This document shows, piece by piece, positions 42,655 through 53,594 of a stretch of DNA of 64,000 nucleotides. The position numbers and the translations under genes were made by a program. The notes beneath the pieces are model-generated. The model worked only from the letters and a program-made list of their open reading frames with translations, was not told where the DNA came from and searched no databases. The stretch lies in contig JAHRBC010000005.1 of NCBI GenBank assembly GCA_022702545.1, forward strand, positions 4,921,001 to 4,985,000, read 5' to 3'. This DNA is from Phycomyces nitens (taxonomy: Eukaryota > Mucoromycota > Mucoromycetes > Mucorales > Phycomycetaceae). Position 1 is the stretch's first letter; each line of letters starts with the position of its first letter.

Positions 42655-45600
42655 ATGTCTTTTTACTCAAGCAACGAAGTTGAATGCAAGTGCTCTGTAT
42701 GCTCACCAACTGGCAGAACATTCGAGCTGGTATCAGCCCAAACATATCGCAGACATGTTGCTGATGATATTTTGCGAAGATTACAAAGACAGGATTCATG
42801 TATGTACAGACACAAATAATTTTTTGGCGGAAATTTAATAATATTATATAATATAGCATTGGTCCCTGAAGCAATGGCCATGAATGTGAATGGCAATGAC
42901 AATGACATGGAGATTGAGACCAACATCATTGTTGAGACTCATGTTGAATGTATGTATATAATTTTATTAAAAGCTTTTAACTAATTGTTGTCTATAATAT
43001 TTTGGTTTTATAGCCCATGAAGAAATGCCAAGCTCACCTTTTGCTGAAGTTGACGATGATGCTGAGAGTGTGGAATCCGTGAATTCTGATACCTTTGAAG
43101 AGGAATATGAGACAATTGAAGGTTAGTAAAATCGCAAAATATTTTAAAAAATATCAGAGATATTAATTCAATAAATTAAATAGACCAATCCTTTGTCTTT
43201 GATATGCCAACCAACCCGACCCATCTATTCATTGCCTCCTTTGCTGCGTTCTTCATCTCCAAATACGTTGTCAACTCAGGTGGTGTCATATTGATCAAGT
43301 TCATTAATGAGGTTTTGGCTCAATTTGGGCAATTGTTCCGCCTGCCATTGAGTCTGAATGCCCTCTACAATATGACGGAGTTGAATTCAGTAACAAAAGG
43401 AGTCCAACGTTATGTGGCCTGTGGTGAATGCCACAAGATATATTCCGAGTCCGAGATGGTTCCACAGTGCTGTACTTTCAGAAAGCTTTCCGGAAATATG
43501 TGCGAAAATGAGCTTTTCTTGGGGTCATCCAGTAGCTTGGCTCTACCAAAAAGGGTGTACATGTACAACTCAGTCACAAACACCTTGTCTTCTCTCTTCC
43601 GCCGTCCTGAATTTGAGCGCATGGTCAATCATTGGAGATTCAGACAGCAAGTTCCAGACACACTGTTTGATATCTACGATGGAGCAAAGTGGGGTGCACT
43701 GAAAGACCGAAACGATGAACAATTTGTAGCCCATGAGCGGTCTCTGATGCTCACATTGAATATTGATTGGTTTCAGCCTTTTGATGGGGTTGCTTATTCT
43801 TGTGGAGCGATCTACCTTTCAATCAATAATTTGCCAAGAGAGGAGAGGTACAAGAAGGAGAACGTAGTACTTGTTGGTTTGATGCCAGGTCCGAAAGAAG
43901 CAAGAACAAGTGAAATCAATCACTATTTGGCCCCTCTTGTTGTCGAACTCAAGAAATTGTATGGTGGTATCATTATGCCGACCTTCCATTGTCCTTCTGG
44001 TGCTCTTGTTCGTGCAGCTCTTCTTTTGGTTGCTTGTGATATTCCTGCAGCTCGCAAAACATGTGGATTTACATCCCATGCCAGTACAAACGCCTGCCAC
44101 AAGTGTAATCGCAGGTTTTCTCGCCTTCCTGGAAATGCTGGAATGGACTATTCTGGGTTCGTCTTCTCAGAGTGGGTGGCTCAAACAGATATTGAAAACC
44201 GTCAACATGCTGCTGCCTGGAAGAGTGCGTCAAGTGATACTGAACAGAAGAGGATGGAAAGAGAGAATGGTGTCCGCTGGTCAGAACTCCATAATCTTGA
44301 GTACTTTAATGTAGTCGAGTGCACCATTATTGACCCAATGCATAACCTCTTTCTGGGAACCGCGAAACGTATGATGGAGAAGTGGAGATCAGCTGGCCTG
44401 ATTACCAATAGACACTTGACAGAAATGCAGCAACAGGCTGAGACCATGGTCCTTCCCCCAGACTTCACACCACTAAGAAAGAAAATTGGAAAGGATTTTC
44501 CTTTCATGAAGGCCGATGAGTGGAGATCTTGGTGCCTGGTGTACTCCCCTGTTCTTTTGCTGGGTCGCTTACCACGCGAGAATCTGGACAACTGGATGTG
44601 CTTTGTGAATGGGTGCAGATACTTGGCAAGACCGAGCATATCCAAAGATGAATTGGCTGAGGCCCACTACTGTCTGGAGTTGTTTGGCCGTCAATGTCAG
44701 AACATATACGGCACAGAATTCATCTCACCTAATATGCATCTGCATCTTCATCTGCAAGAAACGATCCTGAACTTTGGGCCGGTATATGGGTACTGGTTAT
44801 TCAGCTTTGAACGATATAATAGTATCTTGAAAAGCTACTCCACAAATAAGAAAGATGGCTTTGAGGGAACCTTTATGAGAAAGTACCTTGAGGATATATT
44901 CAAAGTTGATCTTGCCCGTGGAATCTTGCCATTTGTTGAAAACGAATTGCACACTTCTTTGATTTCTGAACTTGTCCATATTGCTCCTGCTGTCACCATC
45001 CCCACTACGCCATACATTCCTTTCTCTCCTGCTGGATTCCACCTGAAGAACTTCCTTGACTCCGCCGAACGCAATATATTTGGTGTCAAAGGCAATGAAC
45101 CACTGCCACCGTCTGCCTTTCCTCTTGCTCTTGGCAACCACATGCCAATGAAAGAAGAAGAGTATGCCCACCTGCTTGAGTTCTACCGCACGTCATATGG
45201 TGATGATCAAATAAGAGGATATCGAGATGCAGTTTTTGGGGAGACATTCATCAACAACATGATCCAGAAGATTCCTTCCATCAATCTTCTTGGCCAGGTT
45301 TATAAAAGTTGCAATGGTAGAGCCAACCGCGGATCATATATACAAGCCTTATTTGGTGAGAACAATGACCGTGGGATTAGTGCCTTCACTGGCCAAATTC
45401 AATACCTTTTTGCAAATGCCATCTTTGATCCAAGAACTGGCCAATTTGATCAGCATGTTTTTGCATACATTAAGTGGTACCGGACAGCAAGCCAAGATGT
45501 AAGAAGTGGACAAGATGTAGAGCTGTGTGAGACGACATTTACCAGAGGCAATTACCAAAACATTCTGCCAGTACACCGTATTCTGTTGTCAGTTGCCATT

Positions 45601-45672
45601 GGAGAGCATATAACAGAAAGTGGAAACATTAAGATGCTCATTGTCCCTTTACTTAGAAAAATATACGCATAA
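42655..45672 (+). CDS. Plavaka/CACTA-like DDE transposase, element 3 (intact)
   Basis: Exons 42655-42799, 42857-42949, 43014-43121 and 43184-45672; all phases close to about 944 residues with no stop or frameshift. Exon 1 has CKCSVC...TYRRH; exons 2-3 give an acidic linker. Core: NIDWFQPFDG (first Asp), PAARKTCGFTSHASTNACHK with CxxC, IDPMHNLFLGTAKRM (second Asp), FERYNSILKS (Glu) and a conserved C-terminus (PVHRILLSVAIGEHIT). It is the only fully open copy of the four. It converges with its companion gene 105 bp away. Confidence 0.9.
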
Positions 45673-45776
45673 ATATATATATAATACCATTTTTTACTAT
45701 CAACATAATCAAAAATATTGGGAATATATGGCTCGGATAAATAAGATAGAGCAAAATAGAACAAAATACAATATAT

Positions 45777-47014
45777 TTAATTATTTTTTACAGCCCATTG
45801 AGGGAGTGGGACTGCTAAATCAACAGGCAGTTCAGCTTCTTTCACAGCTGCAACACGCTTCAACAATCGGGCTGCTTTCTTCTTCAAAGACTGGGAAGCA
45901 AAATCATCAACCATGTCCAGGAACTTTTGGAGCTATATTATAATAATTAAGTATATTTAATTTTTAATATAAAGAATAATATTTAAATATATATTACCTC
46001 ATCACTTCTCCAGCTTGGTCGGTAAGCTGTGAGCTGATCTTCACCATCAGTCTCATCATCTGACATTGCGGCCTTTTGCAACACCTTGACACAGTCAGAC
46101 TTTCCCATCTCTCGGTCAATCCGTTCTTTATACTTGGCATATGCACCAGAACGATATCGAAGAAGCTAGATATTTATTTCATCAATTTAAATTAAACTAT
46201 ATTTATTAAAGTGATTGCCCAAAACTTACTGCCACACCACGCTGATGCCTTCTAGATGCTAATCGTTTTTTATCCGCAGCCTCTGGAGATCTGCGAAACT
46301 GACACACCTGATTGCAGAAATAGTTTTTAACCATTCTGGCAAGATCGCTTGTTGCGACCCCAACAGAAGCTTCCTGGTTTCTCAGGTTGGCAATCAATAC
46401 CATGGCCAAACCATGGTTGTATCCACCCTTAAAGTAGCTGGTCAGGCACCACCCTGGTTTCGCATCATTTTCAGCTTCTTTTAAAGGATCAATGTGTTTA
46501 AAATCTGGCTTTTTCAAGTAACCATTGATCATTTTCTATGAATAAAGCATTTAATATATTTACCATCACTATGTTTTCTAACAAAACTTACAGATATCTG
46601 ACGATGTCTTTTTCCAAGAACATGATTCTCCTCCAAAAGGGATCGAAAATCTGGCATCCTCTGGATCTCTACTGCCGTGTTTTGGCTGACTGGAGTGGTG
46701 CTGATGACTGTCTGGGCATCAACAATCTCCTTTACTGTTTGCTCCAAACGGGTGATTAAACCTTTGGAGTCCCCAACAATAGTCGTAATCATTTTTATTT
46801 GATCAGCAAGACTATTGATATTTGCATTGGTTGAACGCAACAAGGTGAGAACAGGATCTTCTAGTCCTTGAAAGTTATGAACAACTTCTGGTACTGGGCT
46901 AGTAGCAGCAATTAGAGGTGCTTGCATGCTACTATTGTTGGCCATTGCACTACGGGTAATAGCAGCAAACATGGGATTGTTCACTGAAATTCGGGAGGGG
47001 TCAAAGTTGTACAT
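45777..47014 (-). CDS. Companion protein of Plavaka-like element 3
   Basis: Exons 47014-46592, 46535-46230, 46165-45998 and 45932-45777, all in phase, giving 350 residues. A low-complexity, helix-prone N-terminus (ANINSLADQIKMITTIVGDS) may form a coiled coil. The middle is basic (KKRLASRRHQRG). The acidic motif AAMSDDETDGED is followed by RPSWRSDE, and the C-terminus ends PLPQWAVKNN, as in the companions of elements 1 and 4. Exon number and phases are the same as in 56822-58004. Function unknown. Confidence 0.8.
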
Positions 47015-48640
47015 TTTCTACAAATAAATCAATATCAATTAATATAAATAAATATGCTGGTATATGTATATATCCATACAAGTAAAAAGAGCAAGTAAGA
47101 GAGGTTGGTTTGGTTTGTTTGAGATGATATTTAAGAGAATTTTTCTACTTCTTTAATAAGATCAAAACGTCTTTTCAACTCAGAGAAGTATAAACATTGG
47201 ATACACAAATTGGCATCTTCTTTTGGATTTTTTTGATTTACCAATCATATTTTATTTTACGATCCAGACATCTTGGCCAGAGTCTTTTTTTTCCTTTTTC
47301 TTCTTCTTTTCCTCTCTTATTATTTTTGATACTCAATACACGGTAAGTTTTTTTTAATATATTTTTTATTTTTACTGACTATAAGACTTGATTATAGAGG
47401 GTATATTCTCCCTTTGTTTCTACTTGAAAGACCAAACAAGACATGCAAACGTAAGATATCATTATGCCTAGTACAAGTACTCACCATCTTTCTATACTCT
47501 GCTTTTCTATTATGCTTACTTACTCTGGTCTTGGCTCTTGAAAAATATTATGGTAAATATATATAAAATATTATTTTTTGTTTTACAGTTACTAAATATC
47601 TGTTATAGATTCTTTTGGCTCATCTCTCATTTATACTGCCGTGTTGTGGCCGATGATATAAAGTAAGTTATTTTAAAACAAGTCTCTTATACTTTCAGCA
47701 TACATTATACTAACTGTGGTACTTCAAAACAGGACCAAAGAGTATAAAATGTTTGTTATGATACCTGTAAGTACCACAATATATATATTTTACATTTTGA
47801 TGACTATATTCTAATGGACTCTTTATTCTAGAGTATAAAATATAGCACTGGACAACTCCCTGAGTATACTTCGTTTTGCCCAAGATCTGGCCGTGAGTAT
47901 TTATTTACAAATACAAATAGATTCAGTAGCTCTAGTAAAGAAATCAATCGTATGATTATAGCCCCCACCTAGAGAATATTTTTTATGAAACAAATAAAAA
48001 CAAAATGATTATTCAGCCAAAACGCTTCTTTAAAATCTACACTTTCCCCATAATTGTGTATCATGAACTACACTTTCTCCATAATCGTGTACCGTAAACT
48101 ACACTTACTCTTCATTGTCTATTATAAATTAATTAATAAATAATATTATGAAATGGAGAAAGTGTATGTGCTGAGCTGGTACCCAATTCTTAATCTTTTT
48201 TTATAACAAATGAAACTCAAAATGGATTTTACTGACCACATAAGCTTGGAGTACAAGTGTTTACACAGAGTACATATTATGGATTGTATATGACAGACTA
48301 AAGAACTCTATTGTGGTGTGACAGGTAAAGGGTTTCTTTATGATCTCAAGCTTCTTTCTACCCGTTATTATTAAGCTAGGTATCATGATGGTAATTAGAG
48401 TAAAACCATATAGAAATCAATGATTTAAACATAATATTCCCACTCTTTCTACCCTATGAAACTGTATGCTTTTTGCAGTGAAAGGGAGCATATACTATGC
48501 CGAGGATATATAAAATTAGTTATGATACTTAGAAGATGTCATGATATTCTAACTACTATAAAAGAAGAAGAGTTTAAGAAATTAGGCATGCTTTTATATT
48601 CTCATATATACTCAAATACTCCCAAAACCCATAAAACAAA
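47015..48640. other. Non-coding region between element 3 and the Harbinger pair
   Basis: AT-rich with pyrimidine tracts and several GT-AG-like pairs on + (47340-47700) but no open frame across them. Three diverged copies of an ACTACACTTTCTCCATAAT-like unit lie at 48037-48110, with an inverted copy near 48155. No gene supported. Confidence 0.4.
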
Positions 48641-49641
48641 ATGTCCAACGAATTTGCAAACACCTCTTCCTCTTTTTCTAGCAATGGAAATGGTAGAGCT
48701 TACGGCAAGTGGACCGCCAACCGCGAAATTGCTGCTATTGAAGCAACAATCGAGTTCCACCCTTTTGATTTGAAAAGAGGTGAAAAGGCAGTGGCATGGG
48801 AAAATGTATATAATGCAGTCAATCAAACAGACCAAGAGTGCAAGAAGCTTGGAAAGACAGCCATTGACAGGAAGATCGATAGTCTTACCAAGGCAATGAA
48901 AGAGAAGATCGTCCACGATCTTACCTATGGGACAGGAAGCAATGACTCCGAGACAAGACTTGAACATCTTGTGTGTTCACTCATCTCTTTGGTAAGAAAC
49001 TCTATTTTTATAATAATAAATTTTGATTATCCACATTCAGGCTATCACTTACACATATTATAACATTTTTATATACAAAGATGGAAAGAAGTGAGGAGTC
49101 CAGAGCCATGGCTGACGAGAATCTCGCTAAGGCAGCTGCCAAAAAACGAGTTGAGCAGGCCTACTTGGTCTCTAACTCTCAATGTGGGATGGAAAGAAGA
49201 ACCACATCAATTGCCGACGAAATAAACGTCAATCAGATGTTGGCAGGTGGCCCGGATATAGTTTTTGACAGAACCAGTGATGACGATGAGGACGAGATGT
49301 TGGGTGAGCCACAGTCAAAGCGAGCCCGTATGAACCCAGGTTCATATATGTCAAGTAAGAAGCATGACTTGGAGGTCATAATGAAGACCACTGGTGAGAA
49401 GATGGCCCATGAGGCAAGGGCCATCAATATAATGGAGCGTGCCTCTGCAACCATTGCAAAATATGCAGAGAAGCAAGATGGGCTGTTGGAAGAACAGAAG
49501 AAGACAAACCAGCGTCTTCTGGCAGTCCTGGAGACACAAAACATCATGCAGCAGCAGTCTCTCCTGCTGCATACCGATCTTCATGGAATGATCGGTAACC
49601 TAAATGCTTTTTTAGAGAAGGCAAATAGACAGTTGCCATAA
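48641..49641 (+). CDS. PIF/Harbinger Myb/SANT-like accessory protein
   Basis: Exons 48641-48991 and 49081-49641, in phase, about 303 residues. The N-terminal part (GKWTANREIAAIEATIEFH, then AWENVYNAVN and KLGKTAIDRKIDSL) fits the trihelix Myb-like DNA-binding domain used by Harbinger partner proteins. An acidic patch (DDDEDEMLGE), a basic NLS-like SKRARM and a long C-terminal coiled coil follow. In this superfamily the Myb-like protein imports the nuclease and recruits it to the transposon ends (known). It converges with the DDE gene 173 bp away. Confidence 0.75.
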
Positions 49642-49814
49642 ATGCCTTTGTAACAGTCAACACCCTCTCCCCTAGTCCTTTTTTTTTTGTCTCCCCTAGT
49701 CCCCTTTTTTTTCTCTCTCCTAGTCCCTTTTTTTGTCTCCCCTAGTATTAGACACAAAAACAATAAATAAATATATGTTATAAGTATACAGTATGTTTAA
49801 AGGTATTATTTTTA

Positions 49815-51120
49815 TTATGGCGTTATCTCAGAAATATACTCTTGAAGTGATGGTGGGCTAATATCAAAGTGTTTTGATGTTTGCCCACCATTAACACAAA
49901 TGTGTATGTTTTTCATCAGTGTAGCAACCAAATAAAAATGAGCACACTTGCTTAGCAATGCCTTTTGCCCTGGTCTATACCGGACAAAGGCAAACAAATT
50001 AGCAACATGGCCAAACTCCCATTCAACCACAATCCTGAGAGTAGACATCGTGTTGTTGATGTCTTTCTCAACCCTAGGCATTGTCTGGCCTGTAATGGAA
50101 AAGATTAATACATTTACTATATAATAATTCATTACAAACTTACTATTCCGGAAAGGCTTGATGAGAATGTCGGAAGAACTGTATGCAGGATCGCCATAAA
50201 TGGCATACAGTTCTCCACCATCACCTCTCTTGTCCAAGCTTTCCCGGAGTTCACCAATCATGCCGCTGTCCACCAGCATACTCTGGTCGTGGACAGATCC
50301 TGCAAAAGGTCCACTCAGGCTGGCTGTTATGCCATCTGGCGTTACGATACCTTGATATTTTAGACCATGGTATCGCTAAATAATCACAGAATTTAACAAT
50401 TAAAGTCCTGAAGTTTTATATAGTTATTTAGGATACATACAACATGGCCATTGTAGACACGCTCCTGGTGCCTGACTGGACGTGCTATGCCATTCAGCGT
50501 ACCGTCGATGAATCCAATGACCCCTTTGTAGCAAGATCCTTGATAAAAGATACATAATTAGAGATGGCACCATTATCAAGTGTCTTTTGCAAAATCAATT
50601 ACTTACCTTTTCTTTCTGTGGCATCAGAAAATCTCGCAAGGTTGAAGGGATGCAGATGCCTTTTGTTGAATCTGATCCCTTCATGGTACCGGCTATACAG
50701 CAATCCAATCATAGAATTGAAGACAACACTAATGGTTGTCTTGTTCATCTTAAACAATAAAGCCAAGTCCATCAGCCGCGAAGGATATGACAACCTTCTA
50801 AGCATGATAGAAAGTGATAGATCTCTGTGCAATGAAAAGTTTTGGCTTGTTCCATTGCGGAAAGAAACCTGCTCAGGGAAGCCCAACACTCTAGCTATCA
50901 GCTGAATCTCAGTGTAAGTAAATCTAAACAATGACTTGCAAGTGTCATTGTCCAATGAGGAGATCTCCAAAGGCGTCTGTCGGGTATGCAATGCATAAGC
51001 TCTGGAATCACAGTTCAAACGAATGAACAGTTCGTCTTCAGCCTCGTCTTGCTCTATGATTGCATTGCTTATGTCATCATAGAGAATTGCAACTGCTGCC
51101 AGATAACGAGTGGATTCCAT
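49815..51120 (-). CDS. PIF/Harbinger (HARBI1-like) DDE nuclease
   Basis: Exons 51120-50607, 50538-50441, 50375-50144 and 50089-49815; all phases close to about 372 residues. The N-terminal HTH region (LLFKMNKTTISVVFNSMIGL) precedes the DDE_4 domain: GFIDGTLNGIARP (first Asp), YAIYGDPAYSSSD (second Asp) and LRIVVEWEFGHVANLF (Glu, the R-x-V-E-x-x-F-G signature). All catalytic residues are present and no break is seen. Together with the Myb-like gene this is a potentially active pair. Confidence 0.88.
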
Positions 51121-51276
51121 GTTTAATAAAGTAAAGTGTTTTTAATAGAATAAAGAAAGGTATTATGGATTGAAGTTTGACTGATAGAATTTAAAATGCG
51201 TTTTTCAAAAAAGGAAATGTGAAGACAAAGCGAAAATAAAGTGAAAATAAAAAAATGGTACGTCATAATGACGTAC

Positions 51277-51313
51277 AATGTGAAAGTGAAAATAAAATCC
51301 CCAAACCTCTCTA
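51277..51313 (-). repeat. Terminal inverted repeat, right partner of 41731-41767
   Basis: Inverse of the left repeat with one mismatch. TAATA flanks both repeats if the element is taken to begin GAGAGG (41728-41732 and 51312-51316), which would be a 5-bp target duplication. With the repeat taken to begin AGAGAGG the duplication would be the 3-bp AAT. Confidence 0.7.
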
Positions 51314-51413
51314 ATATTCTTTACTTTACCATTATTATCTCTTTCCTTTCTTTTGCTCTTTACTGTAAGTTCCTATTTAATATAAAACATAAATTAATTA
51401 TTATATAGTTGAA

Positions 51414-51685
51414 ATGTCTTTTACTCCAAACCTCCGCCTTCAAAATGCTATGGATAACTTCTTAGCAGAAGCTCAAAATGGTAAATCTATTAAAAGTTTG
51501 TTATGATTTACTTTAAATTAGTTTCCAAAGAAGAGTTAGAAAGCTTCTTCAAGTGGTGCCACTACGGCGAGAGGAGTGGGAACAGCTACCGAAACGGTAA
51601 CATAACTGCCGTTTTTTCTGATTTTAGACTGCTTTTTCTCCGCAGATTGTGGTTGAAAGGTAATGTCATCGATCCCGATTCATAA
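51414..51685 (+). pseudogene. 5' exons of an unrecognised gene, broken by the ACGGTAG repeat
   Basis: Exon 51414-51480 (MSFTPNLRLQNAMDNFLAEA...) joins cleanly to 51522 on (VSKEELESFFKWCHYGERSG). The frame then enters the ACGGTAG-type repeat at about 51582 and stops at 51685. A 5'-UTR intron (about 51365-51408) is also plausible. No continuation found in the window; family not recognised. Confidence 0.35.
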
Positions 51686-51886
51686 AAGTCGCATGGAATC
51701 TCTTTTCCTCTGGCAATGAGGTAGTTGTAGTACCATAGAAAGGGCTCGTAAAATTTTAGGTAACGTTGTTTATCGAAATGAGCATTTTATTTGGTGTTGA
51801 AGATGTTGCGCATTCTTGAGAAAAATAATTTTTGTCCTGTGTGAACGAAACGGTAACATAACTACCGTTTTGAAACCGAATTTTTG
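51582..51886 (-). repeat. Two ACGGTAGTTATGTTACC-type hairpin repeats
   Basis: On the minus strand, ACGGCAGTTATGTTACCGTT (about 51593-51616) and ACGGTAGTTATGTTACCGTT (about 51847-51870). The same motif forms the dense array at 61274-61718 in the opposite orientation. Confidence 0.7.
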
Positions 51887-53594
51887 TTTTTGACATTATT
51901 AGCTGCTTTATTTTATTTGGTGTCCATATAATAATATAAAGAAGTATAGAGAGGGCATTATAAAGAATGAATTATAGAATAGAGAGGCTACTCATGGTGA
52001 CGCGTCAATTATTCTTGAATATGTAGTACAGTGCAATAAAATAGAATTATTTCCGTCTGGTAGGTATTGATTGAGTCGTTGATGTTGGACGTCATCTACA
52101 TTAACAACTGCAAATGTCGGTTGTAGTATATAGCCCGTTGTACAAAGTACGGGCTGCTACTTTATTTCTGCTACATACAAGTCATCGTTTGCAATGCCGT
52201 GCTCCTTCATGAGTTTTTCTAAAGTAACAAAGTATTGACTAGAGTCTTAATCTCTATACTAAAAGTAGAGATGAACAATACTAATGAGCTGGTTTTCATT
52301 AGTTATATTGTGATTACTAGGTAAGCATGTACAAATAGCAAGTGATTCTTACTTTGTGTTTTTACTAATACTATATTTATTTTCTACAAGGACAAGGGGG
52401 TGTTGGGTGGTGATTGTTGGTGCTAATCTTGCCGATTGGGTATTTAAATGAAGAATGCAAAGTTGAATCCGTCCAATGATGGACATTAACAATGACAGTG
52501 GAAAAATCAACCTCCATAGCATTCAAATCAGTATGTCACAGGTAATAACTAAACAGAACTTCATTTATACTATTCTTATGCCATGTATAACATTAATATT
52601 TAAATAGAAAAATTGACTGAAAAGCTTACACAGTTGGTCACCACTTCTCCCATTGAAAATATCCCAAAAACGAGCTTTAGTATATGTATGTGGTTACAAA
52701 AGTTTAATATTATGATACATACTCATTGCTATATTGATATAGCCGCGAATTTCAAAGTATCTAATGAGCTTATCCAGTTTACTTATAATTCTCTCTATGA
52801 ATTGAGTGGAACAGCTTTGTAATGGGCCTCGGCGATTTATTATATGAAAAAAGGTGTGTCAGGTAATTTTGAATAGTTTATAAGAGACCGAGATATAGTC
52901 TTGCTATAAACTTGTTGGGAAAGTAAGTTGCGCAGATTCTTAAAGTGTATCTTATGGAAAAGGTAATAATCGATTGTAACAACAATAAAATACTATACTA
53001 TGATTTAACTTGTGTTTTTATTTTATCTGGCAACGCAAAAGTTATATTAAGATACAAGGGCCATTCCTTTGTTCACAATGTAAAGGATATGGTTATTATC
53101 CATGCTTGGCAAGTATCGGACAGCAAGCTATTTTATTAATATTTTTACCAAAAACCTTTGCAGTCAAATGAAGATTGATCAACCCAAAGGGACATTCAAA
53201 AGTCAATAGTTTGTTAAAGTGTTTGGTTTGTATATATTTTTCATTTATTATAAATGGATATTTGGTATAAAAAGGGATCTATTGGACAAATACCTTGATT
53301 AGCTTGGTAAGTTAGCAATTGATACAGGTGGTGGTCTCAAAGAAAAGAGTAACACTGGAAAAACTCCCAAATTTAGCATTGTATCAATGTGGCAAAAGGG
53401 TAGTGGAAATATAGAGCTTTTTTTCATCTCAGATATTTTTTTTACTTCAAATAAAAAGTGTAATTCTAATCCATCCTATTGGTTCGGGCAAAAGATTAAA
53501 AAACAATAGCTTTTTTTTCATCTATAAAATGACAGCAAATTAAAATATGTAGCACTTGTTTCCTTTTTTATCTCACAATCGAATCATATAAACA
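51887..53594. other. Mostly non-coding; two short ORFs of unknown status
   Basis: Two short + strand ORFs (52613-52822 and 52945-53139) show no recognisable domain and no splice partners that I could join. The last 150-200 bp match the region upstream of the element 1 transposase, so the left end of element 4 lies at or before about 53430. Confidence 0.4.

Larger units (their letters stand above)
42655..47014. mobile_element. Plavaka-like DNA transposon, element 3 (coding span)
   Basis: Transposase and companion are both intact and tail to tail. Outer ends not identified. The element lies inside the larger interval framed by the inverted repeats at 41731 and 51313. Confidence 0.65.

Noticed and set aside
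41731..51313. Calling this whole interval a single Harbinger element
   Set aside because: It contains a complete Plavaka-like pair, and the 3-bp TWA duplication typical of Harbinger is not seen. Only the shared inverted repeats are reported.
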